From: an uncultured Lachnospiraceae bacterium
GTDB lineage: Bacteria > Bacillota > Clostridia > Lachnospirales > Lachnospiraceae
Assembly (NCBI GenBank): GCA_910586605.1
Contig: CAJUJR010000071.1
Span: 1-14,673 of the forward strand
Direction of reading: 5' to 3'
Length of the DNA stretch: 14,673 nt
The position numbers were made by a program, and so were the translations under genes. Numbering within the stretch: the stretch's first letter is position 1; each line of letters starts with the position of its first letter. This document shows, piece by piece, positions 1-6,217 of the stretch. The notes under the pieces are model-generated. The model searched no databases, was not told the DNA's origin, and saw nothing but the letters and a program-made list of their open reading frames with translations.

Positions 1-1
1 G

Positions 2-53
2 AAGATATTTTTTATCTATTTACATTTCGCTACGATTGGCTGTGAATAGTAAC
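2..53 (+). repeat. Left copy of 52-bp edge inverted repeat
   Basis: A 14-base AT-rich block (AAGATATTTTTTAT, 2-15) is followed by 13 poorly conserved bases and then a 25-base core (29-53) starting GCTACGATTG and ending GAATAGTAAC. The same 14 + 13 + 25 arrangement is present in reverse orientation at 14622-14673. Both conserved blocks match exactly, giving about 44 of 52 identical bases. The GTAAC end faces the interior of the window in both copies. The shared architecture indicates a repeat family rather than chance. Its identity (IS or MITE end, or other dispersed repeat) is not recognisable from the sequence. Confidence 0.85.
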
Positions 54-247
54 TACGGTTCATGGACAATCGTATCAAGATAGAAACAAATAAATATTAA
101 TTTTCTTGTATCTTTTCCGTATTATGCAGTATGGGAAAAAGACTTTTTGGCATTTTCTGCAATATAGCAAAAGTTTTATTTAACCTATAACTGACAAAAA
201 TTATAGAAGGCATTGCTTTCCGGGCAACCCTACGCTCTTAAGAATTG
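54..247. other. AT-rich intergenic region downstream of the ABC permease gene
   Basis: This stretch between the left repeat and the permease stop codon shows no convincing gene, RNA or U-tailed terminator hairpin. A 12-codon ATG frame beginning near 70 on the plus strand has no ribosome binding site. A transcription terminator for the bceAB-like pair would be expected here, but I could not see one. Confidence 0.5.
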
Positions 248-2326
248 CTATTCATTTACATTCCTTTTAAACCCAATATAAGTAGCTGCAAAATACAGGA
301 AATAAATGCCACTTGTAACCAATAAAGAAATTGCAAAATAGTAAACCCCGTTTCCATCTGCCCCTGTATATCTGGCAAACTGATTTCCTGTATAAATCAC
401 TATAACAGAACTAATTGCAATTGCAATCATAGCTGGCGCCAAATAATAAAATGCTAGCTGGCGGAAAATAATTTTATCTATTTCTTTCTTTTTCATTCCA
501 AGCTTGCGTAGCACATCGTACCGGAATTTATATTTTCCAGAATCTGAAAGCTGCTGTACAGCTAAAATCGTAAGAGACACACAGACAAAAATCAATGCAA
601 TATATTCTAATGGAAATGTTACAGAAGTAACTATAAATTTAAAATCTGAAGCGTCAATATCACGCACAAATAGGTCTGCTATCATAACCAATATTTCATC
701 CGTCCCATCACCTCCCAGGATATTTTCCTGCCAATCTTCTTCTGTCTCACTATCCATTTCTACAGCCTTTTCATATTCGTCATATGTCATATTGCCATGC
801 TTATGCCGGTGGGCTTCGTCCAGGGCATCCCTAAGCTCCTGCGTCCCTTTTCCTTTGATAACCGCTGCATATACTGAATAATATCTATTCATTTTTTCAC
901 AAATATCATCTGACACAATAATTAAGTAATCTGCCCCATTAATTCCATTTTGGGAAAATGCCTCTGTATAAACCTCTGACAAGGAAAGTTTCTGCCCTCC
1001 TGCTTCTATTTCCTGCTGAAAAATATCATCTCCAAAATCTTTTAAAATCCTTGTTTTTGTCTGAAGCGCATAGCTCCCCTTTTGAAGTGTTATTTGCTTT
1101 TTCCCAAGCATTTCCCTAAGCTCATTGTAATCACTTAACTTCATATAAGTATCAAATGTGTAGTATTCCCTGCCAGGAATAAAATTCCCCTCCTGATCGA
1201 CATGTTTTTCCAATACCGAAGCAACATGTGTACCAAAATACCGGTTCATAGCCTGGCTGCCATCCTCATAAATACGGTATATTTTCTGTTCCTGAATTTT
1301 ATCATAAGATTGAATCAGGGCAGTTTCTTCCTTAAAATCATCTTCTGGCATAGGGCTGTATATCAATATGTCAAATGGCATAACGTAATCAATTGCCAAA
1401 CCCTGATGCTTAGCAAACATCAGGGAAAATGCACTTCCAAGTATTGCACATACCAAAAGAATTGTAATTGTCCCCATTGTAAAACGCATTGTTCGTATCT
1501 TTGATGCAAACTGCCGGTATAAAAATAGCCGTTCCTTTTGGTATATCTTCCTCCCTTTTTTTTGGACCCTACAGGCAACAAAAGCTGATATGCCAGAATA
1601 CATCATATAAACAGATACAACAAATCCTGCAATTAAAAGGAATGTAACCCCAAGCGAGCAACCCCTAACCATCATGTAATAAACAAAAATAATATAAGCA
1701 ACAGATAGGAAAAAACGGTATTGACGGCGATTCTCATGTTTCATATTTAATGCATCATTTTTCCTCTCTATCTGAAGAAGCTCTGCAATCGTCATTCTCC
1801 TGAAAATGCGCCTATTACGCAGTAATGCAAATAAATAGCATACATAATAGCAACTGGCTGTCATAAAAACACACCAGCCATCTATTTGGATCTGCAATTT
1901 ATAATCTTCGTTAAATACGGAAAAAAATACTGTCATAATAATCTGCTGCACCAAAATCCCCAAGGCCGCACCCAATAAGAGCGCCACTGTACCAACCAAT
2001 AGGTTCTCTTTCATATATAGCCTGGATAGTTCTTTCTTTTTCAAACCGATTAAAAGATAGGTTGCAAATTCCTTGCTCCGTTTTTCCAACATAAATCTTG
2101 CCATATAATTAATTAGCCATGCCACAATCAGTACGATAAAAAATGTGACTAGCCCAAGCATTACCCCCAGAACCATTGCCTCGGAACACATAGCCTGGAT
2201 ATCCTTAGAAAAAATCAGCGAGTTAAACGCAAACATCATTGCAGCCACAGCCATCATCGTAATTAGATAAATTAGATAATCCCTCATAGAACGCTTTGCA
2301 TTGCGGAAAGCCAGTTTATTTAACAT
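248..2326 (-). CDS. BceB-type ABC transporter permease (peptide-antibiotic export or sensing)
   Basis: This is an FtsX-fold permease partnering the ATPase encoded just upstream. BceAB-type transporters move or detach cell-wall-active peptide antibiotics (bacitracin, nisin-like) from their lipid targets and signal to a BceS-type kinase. About ten hydrophobic segments are visible: roughly residues 20-43, 56-80, 112-138, 155-173, 208-223, 228-252 and 286-308, then three near the C-terminus starting at about 571. A hydrophilic, predominantly extracytoplasmic stretch of about 260 residues (310-572) separates segments seven and eight, which is diagnostic of BceB proteins. The longest frame begins at a GTG at 2338. 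I prefer the ATG at 2326 (MLNKLAFRN, 692 aa) because family members typically start this way and AGGAGG lies 11 nt upstream. It overlaps the ATPase gene by 11 nt, so translation is probably coupled. The substrate cannot be read from the sequence. Confidence 0.88.
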   Translation of the reverse strand: MLNKLAFRNAKRSMRDYLIYLITMMAVAAMMFAFNSLIFSKDIQAMCSEAMVLGVMLGLVTFFIVLIVAWLINYMARFMLEKRSKEFATYLLIGLKKKELSRLYMKENLLVGTVALLLGAALGILVQQIIMTVFFSVFNEDYKLQIQIDGWCVFMTASCYYVCYLFALLRNRRIFRRMTIAELLQIERKNDALNMKHENRRQYRFFLSVAYIIFVYYMMVRGCSLGVTFLLIAGFVVSVYMMYSGISAFVACRVQKKGRKIYQKERLFLYRQFASKIRTMRFTMGTITILLVCAILGSAFSLMFAKHQGLAIDYVMPFDILIYSPMPEDDFKEETALIQSYDKIQEQKIYRIYEDGSQAMNRYFGTHVASVLEKHVDQEGNFIPGREYYTFDTYMKLSDYNELREMLGKKQITLQKGSYALQTKTRILKDFGDDIFQQEIEAGGQKLSLSEVYTEAFSQNGINGADYLIIVSDDICEKMNRYYSVYAAVIKGKGTQELRDALDEAHRHKHGNMTYDEYEKAVEMDSETEEDWQENILGGDGTDEILVMIADLFVRDIDASDFKFIVTSVTFPLEYIALIFVCVSLTILAVQQLSDSGKYKFRYDVLRKLGMKKKEIDKIIFRQLAFYYLAPAMIAIAISSVIVIYTGNQFARYTGADGNGVYYFAISLLVTSGIYFLYFAATYIGFKRNVNE

Positions 2327-3083
2327 AATCACTGTCACCTCCTGTCAAAGCAAGAATATCCAGGATTTCGTTTAAAAATTCCCTCCTGCTCTTTGTTCCG
2401 CGGACAATCTCATTAAATATTTCCCCATCTTTCAGAAATAAAATCCTACTGCAATAGCTGGCAGAAAAAGCATCATGTGTTACCATCAAAATCGTTGCTT
2501 TCATTTCACGATTCATCTGCTTAAATGTATCAAGCAGCATCTGCGCTGACCTTGAATCCAAAGCCCCAGTCGGTTCATCTGCCAAAATTAACCGCGGCTC
2601 GTTTACCAGTGCCCTTGCACAGGCACAACGCTGTTTTTGCCCCCCTGATACCTGATTTGGAAACTTATCCTTGATTCCTTCTATGCCAAGTACTTTTAAA
2701 ATCCCATCCGTCTTCTTGTCAATCTCCTTTTTCTTTTTCCCGTGAAGGCTCATCGCTAAAATAATGTTTTCCTCAATTGTCAAGGTATCAAGCAAGTTAA
2801 ACTCCTGAAACACAAACCCTAGATTTTCTTTTCTGAAATCAGACAATGCATCCTCGTTTAATTCTGTAATATCTGTTCCACCAAAATAAATATGCCCAGC
2901 CGTCACTCTGTCAATTGTAGACAGCATATTTAGTAAAGTGGTCTTCCCAGAGCCGGAAGCCCCCATAATCCCAAGGAACTCTCCCTTCCCGACTGTGAAG
3001 CTTACCCTGTTTACTGCCTTTGTAATATTATTTCCTGTCCCATAGTATTTCTCAACATCACAAACCCTGATCTGCCCCTGCAT
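2316..3083 (-). CDS. BceA-type ABC transporter ATP-binding protein
   Basis: This 255-aa cytoplasmic ATPase of the MacB/LolD/BceA class has every nucleotide-binding motif intact. They are Walker A GASGSGKTT (41-49), Q-loop Gln93, signature VSGGQ (145-149), Walker B LILADE ending Asp169-Glu170, and switch His203 in VTHD. It should power the FtsX-fold permease encoded immediately downstream (11-nt overlap), forming a peptide-antibiotic resistance or sensing transporter. The start ATG at 3083 has an AGGAAAGGATG-type ribosome binding site. The usual BceR/BceS two-component genes are absent on either side within the window. The upstream spacer holds an imperfect palindrome that could be the control site. 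ATPase and partner assignment is secure; the antibiotic specificity is unknown. Confidence 0.92.
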   Translation of the reverse strand: MQGQIRVCDVEKYYGTGNNITKAVNRVSFTVGKGEFLGIMGASGSGKTTLLNMLSTIDRVTAGHIYFGGTDITELNEDALSDFRKENLGFVFQEFNLLDTLTIEENIILAMSLHGKKKKEIDKKTDGILKVLGIEGIKDKFPNQVSGGQKQRCACARALVNEPRLILADEPTGALDSRSAQMLLDTFKQMNREMKATILMVTHDAFSASYCSRILFLKDGEIFNEIVRGTKSRREFLNEILDILALTGGDSDYVK

Positions 3084-3238
3084 AAACCATCATCCTTTCC
3101 TGATAAAATATCTTGCCTCATCCATCCAAACCACACAAAGAAAAGCAGGCTGAACCTTGTTTTTCAAGCAGTGGCTTTCCACTTTCAAACTTATATGGAT
3201 AGTTTAACAGGTAATTTTATTTTATGATATCTGTTTTT

Positions 3239-3265
3239 CTTACAATAAACTTTCAGTTTTGTAAG
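3239..3265. promoter_or_regulatory. Candidate operator palindrome upstream of the bceAB-like pair
   Basis: CTTACAA and TTGTAAG arms (3239-3245 and 3259-3265) enclose a spacer in which TAAACT and AGTTT extend the symmetry imperfectly. The arms contain TTACA and TGTAA half-sites. BceR-like regulators are reported to bind TnACA-N4-TGTAA, but here the half-sites are 15 bases apart, so the match is incomplete. It lies about 155 nt upstream of the ATPase start. A weak promoter-like AT-rich stretch follows it in the direction of transcription. Inference only. Confidence 0.35.
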
Positions 3266-3279
3266 ATTGGGGGGGAGTC

Positions 3280-3310
3280 CAGTCTCTTACCAAAAGTCTA
3301 CAAGAGACTG
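3280..3310. repeat. Perfect 9-bp inverted repeat (possible hairpin)
   Basis: CAGTCTCTT (3280-3288) and AAGAGACTG (3302-3310) are perfect reverse complements separated by 13 bases. The structure begins 13 nt after the stop codon of the small minus-strand ORF ending at 3323. It could end or slow its transcription before the transporter genes. No U-tract follows on either strand (a C7 run comes soon after on the minus strand), so it is not a classical intrinsic terminator. A protein-binding site is the other possibility. Confidence 0.45.
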
Positions 3311-3322
3311 TAAATAGAGGGA

Positions 3323-3511
3323 TTACACGAAGTCAGGGAATGTGCCCTCTATGATGGCATTTGCCACCTCAATGCTGTTATAATCATATACAATCCTGTG
3401 AAGTATAATATCCAGTTGTGCAGCACTCCAAAGTTGGAATCTCTTTGTAAGGAACACAAAACCACTGTGGGAATCCACCATAAAATTCTCCAGCATTCCA
3501 TGCTTTAACAT
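3323..3511 (-). CDS. Small hypothetical protein, unrecognised
   Basis: This is a possible 62-aa protein starting MLKHGMLENF and ending GTFPDFV. I chose the ATG at 3511 because GGAG lies just upstream (GGAGTAATATG, a short 4-nt gap). The open frame continues back to a GTG at 3622, which overlaps the stop of the preceding small ORF, so a 96-99-aa form with a GTG start at 3613 or 3622 is also possible. No signal peptide, membrane segment or catalytic motif is visible, and I do not recognise the family. It could equally be the tail of a decayed gene: the 3512-3622 part has an unusual composition (RRPWVGLAGVLL) unlike the remainder. A 9-bp inverted repeat follows the stop. Confidence 0.4.
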   Translation of the reverse strand: MLKHGMLENFMVDSHSGFVFLTKRFQLWSAAQLDIILHRIVYDYNSIEVANAIIEGTFPDFV

Positions 3512-3615
3512 ATTACTCCGGCGGTTAAATATCGACGTTTTTACTTGCTTAAATTTTGTCAAAAGAACCCCCGCAAGCCCAACCCAAGGCCTACGGGAGT
3601 TCCCATCAAACACTA

Positions 3616-3804
3616 TTACCACACCTCCAAACTATCTTCCGCATCTACCCAAGCCTGCATCTCTCCACCCAAATACAGTCTCGCATATTCTAGTGGCTCA
3701 TCAATCGCCAGTGCATTCAAAGCACACTGTGAATTGGGGGTTATCTTCAACCCATGCTCCGCCTTACCACAGTCAATCCGCAGCAAATAGCCATTTTCTA
3801 CCAT
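3616..3804 (-). CDS. Small protein, possibly DUF6061-like
   Basis: This 62-aa ORF begins 6 nt after the hisC stop codon and starts MVENGYLLRIDCG. The segment ALNALAIDEPLEYARLYLGGEMQAWVD resembles the Clostridia small-protein pattern of a Leu-rich turn, then P-x-x-YA-x-L-x-L-x-G, that I associate with DUF6061. That link is from memory and tentative, and no function is known to me. The ribosome binding site is poor (GGAG about 14 nt upstream), so it may depend on translational read-on from hisC. It ends with TAA overlapping the longest form of the next small ORF, suggesting the two were once arranged as a pair. It has no membrane segment and is acidic toward the C-terminus. Confidence 0.5.
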   Translation of the reverse strand: MVENGYLLRIDCGKAEHGLKITPNSQCALNALAIDEPLEYARLYLGGEMQAWVDAEDSLEVW

Positions 3805-3810
3805 CCAGGT

Positions 3811-4872
3811 TTAATACTCCTCTATTATCGCTTCTGTCTCTTCTATCAGGCGTTTCATTTCTTCATCTGTCCCGATGGAAATACGCAGATAATTAGAAAT
3901 TCTTTCTTTTGAAAAATGGCGTACAAAAATATGTTTTTCCTTTAATTTTTCAAAGATTACCTCAGCAGACACCCTATGATGGCTTGCAAAAATAAAGTTT
4001 GTCATGGAATCGCCAAATGAAAAACCAAGCCGAAGCAATTCCCGTTTCGTCCACTCACGGGTAGCAATTATTTTTTTCTTAGTCTCTTCAAAATAAGAAA
4101 CATCCCTGATTGCCTCTGCGCCAATCTCCACAGAAAGCCTTGTCATTGGGTAACTGTTAAATGAAAAACGTACATCATTCATTGCGGCAATCAATTCAGG
4201 ATTCCCCATTGCATGGCCAATCCGCATACCTGCCAGGGAGCGGGACTTAGAATACGTCTGGACAATTAGGACATTTTCATATTTATCAATTAAGCGCAGC
4301 GCTGTCCCTTTACTAAAATCAACATATGCTTCATCTATAATTACGACAACATCCTGATTATGTAAAATAATATCCTCTAATGCTTCCAAGCTCTGTGCAA
4401 TGCCTGTCGGCGCATTTGGGTTTGCAAGCACAACACCGCCATTTTTTCCGTAGTAATCCGAAGGGATTACTTCAAACGCATCATTTAACGGCATCTGCCT
4501 GTACGGAATTTTAAAAAGCTCTGCCCAGACATCGTAAAAAGAATAAGTAATATCCGGGAACAAAATTGGTTCTTTTGAATTGAAAAATGCCATAAATGCA
4601 ATTGCAAGCACATCATCCGAGCCGACCCCAACAAATACCTGGCCTTCATCAACTTTATGATACTTGGCAATTGCCTGCACAAGCAAAGATGAATTTGGGT
4701 CAGGATACAGGCGCAGCATACTTTCATCATAATGATCCAATACCTTCCGCACCCCAGGCGCAGGAGGATATGGATTTTCATTCGTATTTAATTTAATCAT
4801 ATCTTCAAGGTCGGGCTGTTCCCCTGGCACATATGGCTCTATTTTCCGTAAATTATCTTTCCAACTGCTCAT
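3811..4872 (-). CDS. hisC: Histidinol-phosphate aminotransferase-type enzyme
   Basis: This is a 353-aa PLP-dependent fold-type I aminotransferase of the HisC branch. HisC converts imidazole-acetol phosphate plus glutamate to L-histidinol phosphate plus 2-oxoglutarate in the cytoplasm. Visible landmarks are the N-terminal KLNTNENPYPP (27-37), the RLYPDPN segment (54-60), NPNAPTG (151-157) and IIDEAYVDF with Asp180 pairing the PLP nitrogen. The Schiff-base Lys209 lies in TYSKSRSLAGMRIG, with phosphate-contacting Arg217 and the C-terminal YLRISIGT with Arg330. Length is normal for the family. The start ATG at 4872 follows GAGG with a 7-nt gap. No other histidine genes adjoin it, so it may be an orphan HisC or act on aromatic amino acids, as some HisC-like enzymes do. 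It lies 142 nt downstream of another aminotransferase gene. Confidence 0.88.
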   Translation of the reverse strand: MSSWKDNLRKIEPYVPGEQPDLEDMIKLNTNENPYPPAPGVRKVLDHYDESMLRLYPDPNSSLLVQAIAKYHKVDEGQVFVGVGSDDVLAIAFMAFFNSKEPILFPDITYSFYDVWAELFKIPYRQMPLNDAFEVIPSDYYGKNGGVVLANPNAPTGIAQSLEALEDIILHNQDVVVIIDEAYVDFSKGTALRLIDKYENVLIVQTYSKSRSLAGMRIGHAMGNPELIAAMNDVRFSFNSYPMTRLSVEIGAEAIRDVSYFEETKKKIIATREWTKRELLRLGFSFGDSMTNFIFASHHRVSAEVIFEKLKEKHIFVRHFSKERISNYLRISIGTDEEMKRLIEETEAIIEEY

Positions 4873-4896
4873 TTCATTTCCTCTTTTCTTCTTTTT

Positions 4897-4968
4897 CTAT
4901 TTGCTGTTATCTACAGCCATCCATCCTGTCATATAATACCCCTCTGCCTGCACTTTGTTTCGCTCCAT
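4897..4968 (-). CDS. Possible 23-aa leader peptide before hisC
   Basis: In the 142-nt gap between the two aminotransferase genes, an ATG at 4968 opens a 23-codon frame reading MERNKVQAEGYYMTGWMAVDNSK and ending 24 nt before the hisC start. Its GGAG is about 10 nt upstream. An internal ATG at 4932 has a better-placed GAGGGG. There is no run of His codons, so a classical his attenuation leader is not supported. It may be chance. Confidence 0.15.
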   Translation of the reverse strand: MERNKVQAEGYYMTGWMAVDNSK

Positions 4969-5014
4969 AATACTATTACTCCGGCAGCATTAACAGAAGC
5001 CGCTATAATTAGCC

Positions 5015-6202
5015 TTATTCTTTATAATATGCAGCAAGCTTTTCAAACGCCGCAAAAGAACGCAGCAGCATTTCCTTCTCCACACAGTATGCAATACGCA
5101 CATAGCCTGGGCACATAAACGAACTTCCTGGCACTAAAAGCAGGTTAAATTCTTTTGCCCTGGCAGCAAAAGCCTTATCATCTGGCTCTTTTGTTTTCAC
5201 CCACATATAAAATGCGCCTTCTGGTTTTGCACACTCAAACCCAAGCCCTGTCAATTTATGGTAAAGCAGTTTACGGTTTGTATCATATATAGAAATATCC
5301 GTAGCTTCCTCCAAGCATCGTGCTACAGCAAGCTGCTGAAGGGAAGGGGCATTGACAAATCCCAGAATACGGTTTGCAATTACCGCCGCATTCCATAAAT
5401 TTCCATAATCATCCGCCTCATTTGGAATTACAAGATATCCGATTCTTTCCCCTGGAAGCGAAAGCGATTTGCTGTAAGAATACCCTACAATAGTATTGTC
5501 ATAATATTTTGTCAGATATGGGACTTCCACGCCATCATAGGCCAGTTCCCTATATGGCTCATCTGCAATTAAATAAATTGCCGTACCAAATTCTTTTTGC
5601 TTTTGTTCCAAAATAGCAGCTAATTTTTGTATGGTTTCTTTGGAATATACAACGCCGGTAGGATTATTTGGCGTATTTATAATAACTGCCTTTGTCTTCT
5701 TTGTCAGCTTTTCTTCAAATTCTGCAAGGTTTGGCTGAAAATCTGGAATATTTGGTGAAACGGCAGTCATTACCCCATCAAAATTAGCAACATAATTATT
5801 GTATTCCCCAAAATATGGTGCAAAAGCAACCACTTCATCCCCTGGGTCCAAGATTGCCTTTAAAATAACATTTAACCCGCCTGCTGCCCCTACTGTCATC
5901 AGGATATTCTGTTCTGTAAAATCGGTACCAAATTTATCATTTAATGACTTTGCAACCGCTTCCCGCACTTCCTCATGGCCTGCATTATTCATGTAACCAT
6001 GTATTTGATTCGGTGGAACCTCCTGTAATATCTGAACCATATTTTCCTTTACGGCAGCCGGCGGCTCTACACTAGGATTCCCAAGGCTGAAATCATATAC
6101 ATTTTCTGCCCCATAAAGACGCGCCATGCGCTTTCCTTCTTCAAACATCGCCCTTGTAACAGAATTTCCCTGTACATACTTTATCATTTTTTTTGCAATC
6201 AT
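5015..6202 (-). CDS. Class I/II PLP-dependent aminotransferase (aspartate aminotransferase-like)
   Basis: This cytoplasmic fold-type I aminotransferase transfers an amino group from an amino acid to a 2-oxo acid. In the longest (399-aa) numbering it has YDFSLGNPSVEPP (40-52), NTPNNPTG (180-187) with PLP-contacting Asn184, ADEPYREL with Asp218 and Tyr221, and Schiff-base Lys249 in SYSKSLSLPGERIG. The carboxylate-binding Arg373 lies in YVRIAY. I set the start at the ATG at 6202 (395 aa, MIAKKMIKYV) because a perfect GGAGG sits 5 nt upstream and homologs I recall begin MI-x-KKM. The ATG at 6214 is a weaker alternative. The gene begins 15 nt after jetC stops with no terminator between them, so it is probably co-transcribed with the Wadjet operon. 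That is more likely an accident of insertion than a shared function. Substrate specificity (aspartate, alanine or aromatic) is not determinable here. Confidence 0.88.
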   Translation of the reverse strand: MIAKKMIKYVQGNSVTRAMFEEGKRMARLYGAENVYDFSLGNPSVEPPAAVKENMVQILQEVPPNQIHGYMNNAGHEEVREAVAKSLNDKFGTDFTEQNILMTVGAAGGLNVILKAILDPGDEVVAFAPYFGEYNNYVANFDGVMTAVSPNIPDFQPNLAEFEEKLTKKTKAVIINTPNNPTGVVYSKETIQKLAAILEQKQKEFGTAIYLIADEPYRELAYDGVEVPYLTKYYDNTIVGYSYSKSLSLPGERIGYLVIPNEADDYGNLWNAAVIANRILGFVNAPSLQQLAVARCLEEATDISIYDTNRKLLYHKLTGLGFECAKPEGAFYMWVKTKEPDDKAFAARAKEFNLLLVPGSSFMCPGYVRIAYCVEKEMLLRSFAAFEKLAAYYKE

Positions 6203-6217
6203 TTTTTCCTCCATTTA

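Noticed and set aside
132..148. GGGAAAAAGACTTTTTG as a possible terminator after the permease gene
   Set aside because: The arms are A/T only apart from one pair and leave a one-base loop, so no stable hairpin forms.
3170..3183. Small hairpin AGTGG-CTTT-CCACT upstream of the ATPase gene
   Set aside because: Five base pairs with no U-tract or conserved context are too weak to call a regulatory element.
3511..4985. The 12-base string TATTACTCCGGC at both 3511-3522 and 4974-4985, each just upstream of a small ATG on the minus strand
   Set aside because: A shared 12-mer without flanking identity is expected by chance in an AT-rich 14.7-kb window, and it merely overlaps a GGAG ribosome binding site.
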